Below, one piece after another: positions 48,988 through 57,574 of a stretch of DNA of 64,000 nt. A model generated the notes under the pieces. The model was not told where the DNA came from, made no database searches, and saw only the letters and a list, made by a program, of their open reading frames with translations. The stretch covers positions 248,001-312,000 of the forward strand of contig JAJCXR010000053.1 of assembly GCA_029263315.1 (NCBI GenBank). Direction: 5' to 3'. Origin of the DNA: Acidobacteriota bacterium. Lineage in GTDB: Bacteria; Acidobacteriota; Thermoanaerobaculia; Multivoradales; J023. The position numbers and the translations under genes were made by a program. The stretch's first letter is position 1. Each line of letters begins with the position of its first letter.

Positions 48988-51888
48988 ATGGGTCCAGATA
49001 CCACCAAGACCCTCAGCCAACTGCCCGGAGCCCGCCATCGGGTAGCCACGGATGGGCCGCTGGACGGCCCCCAGGGCATCGACGGGGAGCGTCCACCGGG
49101 TAAATTTCTGGGCCGTTACGTGGTTCTCTACCGGGTTGGCAGCGGTGGCATGGGGGTGGTCTACGCCGCCTACGATCCCGAGCTCGATCGCAAAGTCGCC
49201 GTCAAGGTCATGCGCCGTCTGGGGTCCGACGCCGAGGTCTCCGAGCTGGCCCGGGCCGAGGCCCAAGCCATGGCCCGTTTGACCCACGCCAACGTCGTCA
49301 CGGTGCACGATGTCGGGGCGGAGCAGGGGCACCTCTTCATCGCCATGGAGTTCGTCGCCGGCCGCACCCTCAAGGAATGGCTGCGGGAAGAGGCACCCGA
49401 CTGGCAACAGGTAGTGGACAAATTTGTCCAGGCCGGTCATGGTCTGGCCGCCGCCCACCGGGCGGGGCTGGTACATCGGGATTTCAAACCCAGCAACGTG
49501 ATGCTGAGCCAAGACGGCGGCGTCAAGGTGCTCGACTTCGGTCTGGCCCAACTGCCGAGGCAGAAGTCCGATGACAGCTCGGCGGAGCGTCGACCGCTGA
49601 TCGGTACCCGCGCCTACCTGCCGCCGGAGCGACTGTTGGGCGAGGAGAGCCAGGGCAGTAGCGACCAATTCAGCTTCTGCGCCGCACTCTGGCAGGCCCT
49701 CTATGGAGAGCTACCGTTCGCCGTCGACGATCCCGACATCTACCTCGAGCAAATCGGCCGTGGCCAGCCTCAGGAGAGCAGCGGCAAATCGATCCCGGGG
49801 TGGCTCAAGCAAGCTTTGCTCAGGGGATTGAAGCTGCAACCGGAAGATCGCTATCCGGACCTCGAGACCCTGCTGCAGGACATCTCCCCGGAGGGACGTC
49901 GAAGCCGTTGGCGACGACGCCAGGGCCTTCTGGCCGGTGGCCTGGTTGCGGTGCTCCTGCCGTTTGTCTGGTTCTCGGGGCCGGGCGGCGAGGATCCGCC
50001 CTGCGGCCCGTTCGACCATCATCTGCAAGGGGTGTGGGATGCACCGCGAAAGCAGACCATCCACGACGCTTTCCTGTCCACCGGTGTCAGCTTCGCCGAG
50101 GCAGCTTGGCGCAGCACCTCACAGATTCTCGACGACTACGGCGAGGCCTGGCTAGACCAACGACGGGAGGCCTGTGAGGCCACCCACCTTCGACAGGAGC
50201 AATCGCCCGTCCTGCTGGACCAGCGCATGGCCTGCCTCGATCGTCAGTTCGAGCCCTTCCGCGCCCTCAGCGATGCCTTGGCGCAGGCCAACGCGACGAC
50301 GGTGATCGACGCCGTCAGGACGGCCAGCGCCCTCGACGGCTTGGCGGCTTGTCGCGACGGGGCGCTCCTCTCCCGTCAACCCCTGCTGCCGGAGGATCCA
50401 GAGCTGCGCCGGGAGATCGAGGAGATTCGCCTGGTGGCCGAATCCCAACTCGCCCGCCAACGTTTCCATCGGCCGGTCGATCTCGACCTACTGCGTCGCA
50501 CCACCGCCTCGGCGGAGGCCACCGGCTATGCGCCGATTCTCGCCCGCACGCTGTATGCCTTGGGCTGGATCGAAGGCCGTCGCGGGCTGCGTGACGAGGC
50601 GGTGAGACATTTAGTGCGGGCCGCCCAGATGGCACGCTTGGCCGCCGATCCCGACCTCGAGATCAGGTCCTTCGCCGCCCTCATCAAGCTCGAGAGCTCT
50701 CCACCTGCGGACTTCGAGCGGGCCGAGATGTGGCTGAGCTTCGCCAAGGCCCAGTCGGCAAGCTTGGAATCCGATCACCCCGAGCTGGCCTGGGAAGTCG
50801 CCGAGGCGGCGGGCTGGCTGGCCTTTGCCCAACAAACGCCGGAGGCGGCGGTCCACTGGGGCCGAGCCTTGGAGCTGGCGGAGCAGGTCTGGGGGCCGGA
50901 TAGTCCCCGGGTGGCGGCGGTGCTGAGCAATTTGTCGCTCCTCGGCACGGTGGACAGCGAAAGCTACCTACGCCGCGCCATCTATTTGATCGAGTCCTGG
51001 TACGGCGCCGATCATCCCGCCCTGGCGCGCCCCTTGAGCAAGCTGGCAGCCTTCGAAGCGAGCCGCGGCCGCTACCGTGAAGCCATCACCCTGGTGCGCC
51101 GTGCCCTGGCGGTCCTGGACTCCGACACGACGACCCGAGCCCCCGAGCGTGCCTACCCGATGACCCTCTTGGCGCAGCTCTACACCGCCACCGATCGCCC
51201 CCAGCTGGCCATCGAGGTCTTGCAGCAAGCCCAAAACCAGCTCGACGGTCAAGGGCCGGGCGCGGCTCCGCAGCCCGAAGCACCGACTGTCGGCGATGTG
51301 TCTGTCGGCGATGCAGTGGACGGCGACCGATTCGCCGAGCTTCGCCTCAGCTTGATCTTGGCGAAATCCAGGGCCGAGCTTCTGCTCGACGACCTGGACA
51401 GCGCCGAGCGCACTTTGACGGCCGCTGGCCCCCTCCTGCAGCGGGATCGATCCGCCGCCGCCCCGACCCACCGCTTGCAAGCCTTGAGCCTGCGGGCTTC
51501 GCTGCTCACCCGGCGGGGCAAGGTCGCCCAAGGCCTGGCCCTCCACGAGGAGCTGGTGAGCCGCTTGCAAGAGGCGTCGGTCGATGGCGGTGACGGCGCC
51601 GTCTGGCTGCTCGAGGCGGCAGAATCGATGCTCGCAGCCAACCATCCCGAGCGCTCCCTGGACATGGTGCAGCGGGCCTTGCTGCTCACCCGAGCAGAGA
51701 ACGACCCGAGGCGGGCCGCCAGGGGACATTTCATCGCCGCCCGTTGCCTGTGGCCCGAGGCCCCGGTCATTGCCCATTCGAGGGCCGAGCAGGCCCTGGG
51801 CCTGTTGACCGGCGACGAGATCCCCCGGCGGCGCCTGAGGCGGGACATCGAACAGTGGTTGGTCGAGCACCCGCTGGCTTCCGAGTAG
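48988..51888 (+). CDS. Ser/Thr protein kinase with TPR-like C-terminal domain
   Basis: This 966-residue Hanks-type kinase has GSGGMG (51-56), K73 in VAVKV, HRDFKPSN (163-170) and DFG (183-185). Catalytic residues are complete. A membrane helix lies at about 314-331 (LLAGGLVAVLLPFVWFSG), followed by about 630 residues of helical TPR-like repeats (RTLYALGWIEGRRGLRDEAV), a likely sensor or scaffold outside the membrane. The architecture differs from the ECF-linked kinase in lacking its N-terminal helical segment. The convergent gene 20 bases away encodes an FHA-domain regulator, and FHA domains read phosphothreonine, so that protein is a natural candidate substrate. Confidence 0.92.
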   Translation: MGPDTTKTLSQLPGARHRVATDGPLDGPQGIDGERPPGKFLGRYVVLYRVGSGGMGVVYAAYDPELDRKVAVKVMRRLGSDAEVSELARAEAQAMARLTHANVVTVHDVGAEQGHLFIAMEFVAGRTLKEWLREEAPDWQQVVDKFVQAGHGLAAAHRAGLVHRDFKPSNVMLSQDGGVKVLDFGLAQLPRQKSDDSSAERRPLIGTRAYLPPERLLGEESQGSSDQFSFCAALWQALYGELPFAVDDPDIYLEQIGRGQPQESSGKSIPGWLKQALLRGLKLQPEDRYPDLETLLQDISPEGRRSRWRRRQGLLAGGLVAVLLPFVWFSGPGGEDPPCGPFDHHLQGVWDAPRKQTIHDAFLSTGVSFAEAAWRSTSQILDDYGEAWLDQRREACEATHLRQEQSPVLLDQRMACLDRQFEPFRALSDALAQANATTVIDAVRTASALDGLAACRDGALLSRQPLLPEDPELRREIEEIRLVAESQLARQRFHRPVDLDLLRRTTASAEATGYAPILARTLYALGWIEGRRGLRDEAVRHLVRAAQMARLAADPDLEIRSFAALIKLESSPPADFERAEMWLSFAKAQSASLESDHPELAWEVAEAAGWLAFAQQTPEAAVHWGRALELAEQVWGPDSPRVAAVLSNLSLLGTVDSESYLRRAIYLIESWYGADHPALARPLSKLAAFEASRGRYREAITLVRRALAVLDSDTTTRAPERAYPMTLLAQLYTATDRPQLAIEVLQQAQNQLDGQGPGAAPQPEAPTVGDVSVGDAVDGDRFAELRLSLILAKSRAELLLDDLDSAERTLTAAGPLLQRDRSAAAPTHRLQALSLRASLLTRRGKVAQGLALHEELVSRLQEASVDGGDGAVWLLEAAESMLAANHPERSLDMVQRALLLTRAENDPRRAARGHFIAARCLWPEAPVIAHSRAEQALGLLTGDEIPRRRLRRDIEQWLVEHPLASE

Positions 51889-51908
51889 GGGCGGGCAGTT
51901 TTTCGCCG

Positions 51909-53819
51909 CTACGTCACTTGATGTCGTTTGAGACGTCGGCGCAGGCTGGACCGAGTGATGCCGAGGAGACTTGCCGCCTGGCCTTGATTTCCTGAAACCC
52001 GCTCCATCGCCTGCTGTACCGCCAGGCGCTCCAAGGGCTCCAGCTTCAAGGTGGGTAGCCGCGGCGACGCACCGTCGCCGTCGGCTGCCGCTTGGCCCAC
52101 CGCTTCGGCGGTTGGCGACTGCCAAGCTGCCGACGTCCCGGCATCCGCCTCGCCGGCCCCCTGGTCCGGCATGGCCAGCATGGAATGCTCGATGGCCTCG
52201 CCGGCCGGGCAAAGATAGACCAATCGCCGGGCCTCGTGCTCCAACTGACGAATGTTGCCCGGCCACGGCCGGTTCACCAGAGCCTCCAGGGCGCGCACCG
52301 TGAGGCCGCGAATCGGCTTGCTGATTTCTTCACAGAAGCGGCGCAGGAAACGCTCCAACAACAGGGGAATATCCTCGCGACGCCGACGCAGGGGCGGCAA
52401 GCTCAGAACGTAGCCGGCGATGCGAAAATACAAGTCTTGGCGAAAGGCGCCCCGTTGCATCAAGGCGTCGATGTCGGCGTTGGTGGCCGCCAGTACCCGC
52501 ACGTCGATGTCCACCGGCGGCGCCCCGAGGGGCTGGAGTCGCTTATCCTGCAGAACCCGCAACAGCTTGGCTTGCAGCTCCGTCGGCATCTCGGCGATTT
52601 CATCGAGGAACAGGGTGCCCCCTTGGGCTCGCTGGAAGGTGCCCCGACGGGCCGACACACCGGTGGCCACCCGTTCGCCGATGCCAAAGAGCTCCGCCTC
52701 CAGCAACTCGGCCGGAAGGGCCGCACAGTTGATGGCCACGAAGGGCCCTTGGCGACGGGCCGACGAGAGGTGTAGAGCGTGGGCCACCAGCTCCTTGCCG
52801 ACCCCGGTCTCACCCCGGATGAGGACCGGCAGATCGCCTTGGATCAGCGGCTTCATTTGGTCGTAGACGGCCACCATCGCAGCCGCCACCGAACGTACAT
52901 GACCGGGCGGGAACCGCAGCCCCTCCACCGGTGATCCTTCGACTTCCGGCGCCGACCTCGACCCCTGGCCGATCAAACCTTCCATGATCTCGTATGCCAG
53001 GTTGAGAAGCGGGCGCAGCTCCTCCCGTCCCGTCAGCCGACCACAGATCATCAAGGTCCTTCCTTCGTCCCCCACCCAGGCGGCAAAGGACGGCTCACCC
53101 TCCTCGGCGAGCCACAATCCGTCCGCCGGCAGCTTCGACGAGCGGCCCTCCGGATGCTCTCGCCACAGCTCGGCCAGGCGATCATGACAGGCCATGGCCA
53201 CCTTGCCGCAAGTTTGCAAGACCCGACTCTCGCCGCCATCCACCAGCTCGAGGACGGCGGCGCCTTCGGCCGACAGCTCGTCCACCAGGTGGCCCAACCA
53301 GGCCCCCAACTGCCCCGGCTCCTGGCGCCGCATGCGGGCCAGGGTCCGCGCCAACAGGGACATCGATCGCAAGGCCGGTTCAGCTTGCGTCGCCAGGGTG
53401 CGGGTTTCAGAGATCCAGGCCTCGCCGTGGGCCGACGCCTGCTTGAACAGCTCCACCGCCAAGCGGGTATCTCCAGGATGGACCTCTTCAAGCCACAGCT
53501 CTACCGGACCACAGGCCAGGCGATCGCCGACCGTCAGCTCGGCCCGTGCCGCCGTATGCCCATTGACGAAGGTGCCATTTTTGCTCCCCTCATCGATGGC
53601 CGTGATCCGCTGCCCCTCCACGATGACCGTGGCGTGTCGCCGGGAGACGCCCACCTCATCCAACACGACCTCGTTGCCGACGTCGCTGCCCAGCCCATTG
53701 CGTCCGTTCAACAAGCGGAAGGATCGTTCCTGCCCTTGGACCAATCCACGCAAGCGATAGTGGGTCGTCCCTTGGATCGGGAAAGGGCTGCGGGAGTAGG
53801 GGGAGTCGTCGTCGTACAA
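51909..53819 (-). CDS. FHA-AAA+-Fis regulator with degenerate GAFTGA loop
   Basis: This protein is 636 residues from a TTG with GAGGAAG upstream. The N-terminal FHA domain (about 25-115) has GSDVGN, SRRHA and NGTFVNG. A GAF-like segment (about 140-280) follows, then an AAA+ module: Walker A GETGVGKE (336-343), LDEIAEMP (Walker B, about 405), and a C-terminal Fis-type helix-turn-helix (GNQGQAASLLGITRSSLRRR). In sigma-54 activators the loop after ELFG reads GAFTGA; here it is RVATGV (383-388), so contact with sigma-54 is doubtful. FHA input suggests control by a Ser/Thr kinase, perhaps the convergent one. Confidence 0.88.
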   Translation of the reverse strand: MYDDDSPYSRSPFPIQGTTHYRLRGLVQGQERSFRLLNGRNGLGSDVGNEVVLDEVGVSRRHATVIVEGQRITAIDEGSKNGTFVNGHTAARAELTVGDRLACGPVELWLEEVHPGDTRLAVELFKQASAHGEAWISETRTLATQAEPALRSMSLLARTLARMRRQEPGQLGAWLGHLVDELSAEGAAVLELVDGGESRVLQTCGKVAMACHDRLAELWREHPEGRSSKLPADGLWLAEEGEPSFAAWVGDEGRTLMICGRLTGREELRPLLNLAYEIMEGLIGQGSRSAPEVEGSPVEGLRFPPGHVRSVAAAMVAVYDQMKPLIQGDLPVLIRGETGVGKELVAHALHLSSARRQGPFVAINCAALPAELLEAELFGIGERVATGVSARRGTFQRAQGGTLFLDEIAEMPTELQAKLLRVLQDKRLQPLGAPPVDIDVRVLAATNADIDALMQRGAFRQDLYFRIAGYVLSLPPLRRRREDIPLLLERFLRRFCEEISKPIRGLTVRALEALVNRPWPGNIRQLEHEARRLVYLCPAGEAIEHSMLAMPDQGAGEADAGTSAAWQSPTAEAVGQAAADGDGASPRLPTLKLEPLERLAVQQAMERVSGNQGQAASLLGITRSSLRRRLKRHQVT

Positions 53820-53941
53820 GGGATATCTTCCTCGAAACCAAGGGCCTCGTCATCAAGTCAGGGCGGTGACGACCTACAGCGTCGCACTGGCATGGAATTG
53901 TCTCATGAATCATCGACGGGAACGCCGACCAAGATCCGCCC

Positions 53942-53969
53942 TTGTCGCACCGACACCATGGTGTATTGC
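53942..53969 (+). promoter_or_regulatory. Palindrome within a candidate promoter of the TonB-receptor gene
   Basis: TTGTCG (53942-53947) and TATTGC (53964-53969) stand 16 bases apart, and the perfect 12-bp palindrome ACACCATGGTGT (53953-53964) fills the spacer. This is a plausible repressor site for the receptor gene. The rest of the 223-base divergent region shows nothing clear. Confidence 0.3.
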
Positions 53970-54042
53970 CGGATGGGCATATGACTCCGACGAGGAAGAA
54001 AGCATAAACTATGCCCTGATCGATAACTGGGGGGAAACCAAC

Positions 54043-56748
54043 ATGCCGAGGTTTGCGAAGATCCATCTACCTGTTTTCTTATTCACAAGAGGACATGTCT
54101 CGAAGAGACTATGCCGTCGCCGTCGAGGTTCTAGCCCTCGCCAAGGGCAGAGCTCGTCCCACTCTGGTTTCGGTCGGGCCCGGTTGTGGCTCACCGCCTG
54201 CTTGCTCCTGGGACTGGTCGCCCCCCAAGCAAGCCACGGTGCTGCGCGTCTGGTATTGCGTTGGGATCCGCCGGTGGAAATCACTGCCGCCACGGTCACA
54301 CCCGTCGGCGGGCGCACCTTGGAAGCTCCGCAGATGATGCCGGGTCAAGCCCTCTTCCCACCCTTGCCCAAGGCCGGTTCCTATGAGCTGCAAGTGGAGG
54401 CCGAGGATGCAATGCACCGTTTCATCTTCGAGGCTCCCAGCACGGGCCAGGTCACCATCGTCTATCGACCGTCTCAAGCCCCCGACCAGCGCTTCGTGCT
54501 CGACCACCGTCCGGTGCTCAGCGGAGAGATCACCGTCACCCCACGCAAGCGACGTGAGCGGGCGTTGAAGGTTCCCCAATCCATTGCGGTGCTGGAGGAG
54601 GGTCAGCTGGAAGCGGCAGCGGTGGACGATCTCAGCCACCTCGATCACCTGGTGAGCAACCTCGACGTGTCACTCAGTGGCGGTGCTGGAGGCGTGCCCG
54701 GGGAGGCGACCGTCTATCTGCGGGGGGTCGGTCAAATCGAGCCCGGCATCTTCGCCGATCCGGGAATTGGTATCTATCTCGACGGCATGTACATCGCCCG
54801 CTCCCAAGGCGCTATCTTCGATTTCCTGGAGGTCGAGCGAGTGGAGGTTTTGCGGGGCCCCCAAGGCACACTGTTCGGCAAGAACTCCACCGGCGGCGCC
54901 ATCAGCCTGATCACCCGGCGTCCCCAAGCACCGCGTCGGGGGCGCTTTGGCCTGACCCTCGGAAACCTCGAACGGGTCGAGATGGTGGCGGCTTTGGAAG
55001 GGGCCATCGGTCCAAGGCTCAATGCCTCCGTCGCCCTGCGAAAGGTCCGCCGCGATGGCTATACCCACTCCCTGACCACTGGCCAAACGTTCAACGACGA
55101 AGATGGCTGGAGTGCCCGCGGCGCTTTCGCCTGGCAGCCGACCCAGGCGACGCGTCTCGATGTTTCTTTGCGCGGTGTCCAGGAGCGGGAGACGGCCTTG
55201 GATCAAACCCTGTTGAGCATTCCGGGTGCCCCTCTGTTGAGTTTCTACCAGAGCGTCCGAGCCGCGGCGGGGCTACCGATCATCGATCAACGCTTCGTCA
55301 GCGGCGACCTCTACACCTCCTTTTCGGACTACCCGAGCTTCAGCCGAGGCGACATCTTCTCCACGGTCGCACGGTTCAGCCACCAGGGGCCCAAGCTCGA
55401 GGTCCTGTCGATCACCGGCTATCGCCAATACGAATACTCGGGATCCAGCGACTTCGACGGCACGCCGATTCCATTCTTCGCCCGCTCCTACGTTCAAGAG
55501 CAAGACCAATTCAGCCAGGAAGTCCAGCTGACCGGTCGAGCCTTCGGCGACCGCCTACGGTTTGTGCTGGGGGGCCTCTACTTCGAAGAGAATCCCACCG
55601 ATGTCAGTCTCACCGATAACCTGGGGGGACTGTTCGAGGGCCTGCAAGGGGCCCCGGGGGCTATCTTCTCGCCACCGGGTGAATCACCGGAGCTTTGCGA
55701 TCCCGGTCCGCCACCGAACGGTTTCCCCTGTTTCGGAGGGCCGAGCAACCCGTTGAATGGCGCCTTTTTCTTCGGCGACGGCATCCTTGACGATCTGGAC
55801 ATCGAAACCCGCAGCTGGGCCCTGTTTGGAGAGGCCTCCCTGTCCTTGAGCCGACGGCTCTCGCTGAGCGCCGGGGTGCGGTGGACGGAGGAAGAAAAAT
55901 CCTTCGACTTTTTCACTTCCCCCAACAACTCGCCGGACCGGCGCTTGCAAGACAGTGAAACCTGGCAGGAGGTCTCACCCCGGCTTTCCTTGAGCTACGC
56001 CTTCAACGACGATGTAACCCTCTATGCCTCCACCTCTCACGGCTTCAAGAGTGGCGGCTTCAACGCCGGTCGCTCGCTGAGCCGGGCGGCCCTCAATCCT
56101 TACGACCAGGAGACCCTGTGGTCCTACGAAGCAGGTTTCAAGGGCATCTTTCTCGACAGCCGACTTCAGATCACCACCTCCCTCTTCCACTACGACTACG
56201 ACGACATCCAGTTCGCTTCCTTTTTGGCCGTCGACAACGATTTCTTCTTCGTCATCCAAAACGCCGCCGAGGCCGAGCTGCAGGGTTTCGAGCTGGAGCT
56301 GGAGGCGCGTCCCGGCACCAACCTGAGCTTCAACCTCGGCGTCGGGCACGTCGACAGCCAATATACCGATTTGAAGCAGCAGGGGGGAGCCTCGCTCAAC
56401 GGCGTGGTGCCCAAGACACCCCGCTGGAATTACCATGGCTCACTGCAATACATTGTGGACCTGAAGACCCGAGGCAGCTTGGTGGCCCATCTCGACGCCG
56501 TCTCCAAGTCGAAGCTCTACAACGATGTCGCCAATTCAGAATCCATCGCCCAAGCCACCTACTCCCTGCTCAATACCCGTCTGATGTTCGCCCCGCCGGG
56601 GGATCGCTGGGAAATCGCCCTCTTCGCCACCAACCTCAGCGACGAGGCCTACCTGGAGCATGGCTTCGCCGCCATCTCGGCCGGCCTGGCCACCGGCATC
56701 GCCGGACGTCCTCGGGAGTGGGGGGTGAGTGTATTGCGGCGGTTCTAG
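54043..56748 (+). CDS. TonB-dependent outer-membrane receptor
   Basis: This protein is about 901 residues from the ATG at 54043 (GGGGGG run upstream); the frame is open from 53866. After a membrane-signal stretch (about 45-65) comes an unusual domain of about 110 residues (LVLRWDPPVEITAATVTPV onward) before the plug. The plug reads VPQSIAVLEEGQLEA ... VYLRGVG ... IYLDGMYIARSQGAIFDFLE, then VERVEVLRGPQGTLFGKNST and GGAISLITRRP, which is strongly TonB-receptor-like. The rest is the 22-strand barrel ending in VLRRF with terminal Phe. It would import a siderophore, glycan or other ligand using ExbBD-TonB; ligand unknown. Confidence 0.93.
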   Translation: MPRFAKIHLPVFLFTRGHVSKRLCRRRRGSSPRQGQSSSHSGFGRARLWLTACLLLGLVAPQASHGAARLVLRWDPPVEITAATVTPVGGRTLEAPQMMPGQALFPPLPKAGSYELQVEAEDAMHRFIFEAPSTGQVTIVYRPSQAPDQRFVLDHRPVLSGEITVTPRKRRERALKVPQSIAVLEEGQLEAAAVDDLSHLDHLVSNLDVSLSGGAGGVPGEATVYLRGVGQIEPGIFADPGIGIYLDGMYIARSQGAIFDFLEVERVEVLRGPQGTLFGKNSTGGAISLITRRPQAPRRGRFGLTLGNLERVEMVAALEGAIGPRLNASVALRKVRRDGYTHSLTTGQTFNDEDGWSARGAFAWQPTQATRLDVSLRGVQERETALDQTLLSIPGAPLLSFYQSVRAAAGLPIIDQRFVSGDLYTSFSDYPSFSRGDIFSTVARFSHQGPKLEVLSITGYRQYEYSGSSDFDGTPIPFFARSYVQEQDQFSQEVQLTGRAFGDRLRFVLGGLYFEENPTDVSLTDNLGGLFEGLQGAPGAIFSPPGESPELCDPGPPPNGFPCFGGPSNPLNGAFFFGDGILDDLDIETRSWALFGEASLSLSRRLSLSAGVRWTEEEKSFDFFTSPNNSPDRRLQDSETWQEVSPRLSLSYAFNDDVTLYASTSHGFKSGGFNAGRSLSRAALNPYDQETLWSYEAGFKGIFLDSRLQITTSLFHYDYDDIQFASFLAVDNDFFFVIQNAAEAELQGFELELEARPGTNLSFNLGVGHVDSQYTDLKQQGGASLNGVVPKTPRWNYHGSLQYIVDLKTRGSLVAHLDAVSKSKLYNDVANSESIAQATYSLLNTRLMFAPPGDRWEIALFATNLSDEAYLEHGFAAISAGLATGIAGRPREWGVSVLRRF

Positions 56749-56772
56749 ACGGAATCGCCCTAAAGCAGGCTT

Positions 56773-57174
56773 CTAGCGGATCACCTGCACCGCAACCTGT
56801 CCGTCAAGCCGTGCCCAAGTGCGGTCGGCGGTCAGCACCAGCGCACCGAGTCGCTGCCCAAGGGCCAGGCAAGCACGATCGCCGAGGGACAGTCCGAGGT
56901 GGCGCGTCTGGAGACGCAGATCGCCGACCACCGATGCGTCCTCTCGGGCGAAAGGGAGGATACGCAGGGCCGTGCCGAGGAGTTGGCGACGTTCCAGGTG
57001 AGCCTCCAGATCGTGCCCTGGTTTGCCGAGCTCGGCGACCTTGGAGAGGACTTCGGCCCAGTTGACAGCGCTCATGCAGCAGCCCCGGGCTAGCGCCTTC
57101 TGAACGACCTCGGCGCCGGGCTCGGCTTGCAGGTAGGCGAGGAATGCCGAGGCATCGAGCACCGGCTCACTCAC
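56773..57174 (-). CDS. PIN-domain ribonuclease toxin (VapC-like)
   Basis: This protein is 133 residues from a GTG start. It has a PIN fold with acidic residues at the expected places: D7 in VLDASAFLAYL, the Glu in SAVNWAEVLSK, the Asp in LSLGDRACLALG, and LTADRTW near the end. Such proteins cut RNA when not held by their antitoxin. The gene overlaps the upstream AbrB-type antitoxin gene by eight bases (GTGAGTGA), the standard layout of a toxin-antitoxin pair. Only 24 bases separate it from the receptor gene's end. Confidence 0.9.
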   Translation of the reverse strand: MSEPVLDASAFLAYLQAEPGAEVVQKALARGCCMSAVNWAEVLSKVAELGKPGHDLEAHLERRQLLGTALRILPFAREDASVVGDLRLQTRHLGLSLGDRACLALGQRLGALVLTADRTWARLDGQVAVQVIR

Positions 57175-57445
57175 GGTCGGCAGCCTGGTGCCGTTCGGCG
57201 ACCAACTCGTCGGCCAGGGAACGCTCGCCGGCCAGGTCTTTCAGCAATCCCTTGCAACTGGCGGCCGCGACCTGAGTGCTGGTGAGCTTGAGCTCGCCGG
57301 GCTCACCGAAGCTCAAGATAAGTCGGCTTCCCTCTTCGAGACCCAACTGGCGTCGAGCCGGTGCCGGGAGCACAAGCCTACCCCTGGCTCCGAGCTGGAC
57401 GGTGAACGTGTTTTCGGCCTTGGTCTGAATCTTCGAAGAGCTCAT
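57167..57445 (-). CDS. AbrB/MazE-type antitoxin
   Basis: This protein is 92 residues from the ATG at 57445. The N-terminal swapped-hairpin DNA-binding domain reads TVQLGARGRLVLPAPARRQL followed by GLEEGSRLIL, as in SpoVT/AbrB proteins; the C-terminal half (LLKDLAGERSLADELVAER) is helical and should wrap the PIN toxin. It is cotranscribed with the toxin and probably represses its own promoter; two GAARTTTCCC repeats upstream are candidate operators. Confidence 0.9.
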   Translation of the reverse strand: MSSSKIQTKAENTFTVQLGARGRLVLPAPARRQLGLEEGSRLILSFGEPGELKLTSTQVAAASCKGLLKDLAGERSLADELVAERHQAADRE

Positions 57446-57466
57446 ACGCACAACATACCACAAGAC

Positions 57467-57510
57467 GAAATTTCCCACATAGTATGAATTCCCTCCACCG
57501 GAAGTTTCCC
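57467..57510 (-). promoter_or_regulatory. Paired GAARTTTCCC repeats upstream of the antitoxin gene
   Basis: GAAATTTCCC (57467-57476) and GAAGTTTCCC (57501-57510) are direct repeats 34 bases apart on the + strand, flanking a -10-like stretch on the minus strand. They are candidate AbrB-type operator half-sites. Confidence 0.3.
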
Positions 57511-57511
57511 C

Positions 57512-57544
57512 CAAAATAGAAACGGCCAGCCCGAAGGCTGGCCG
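57512..57544 (-). terminator. Intrinsic terminator of the patatin gene
   Basis: Read on the minus strand, CGGCCAGCC, the stable tetraloop TTCG, and GGCTGGCCG form a perfect 9-bp hairpin (57544-57523) followed at once by TTTCTATTTT. This is a textbook rho-independent terminator about 30 bases after the patatin stop. Confidence 0.9.
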
Positions 57545-57574
57545 CGATCCGAAGCAGGTACGCCGACGGTGTCC

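Noticed and set aside
50968..52266. 432-codon frame spanning the end of the kinase gene and the FHA regulator gene
   Set aside because: It crosses two convergent genes in a non-coding frame and has no recognisable domain.
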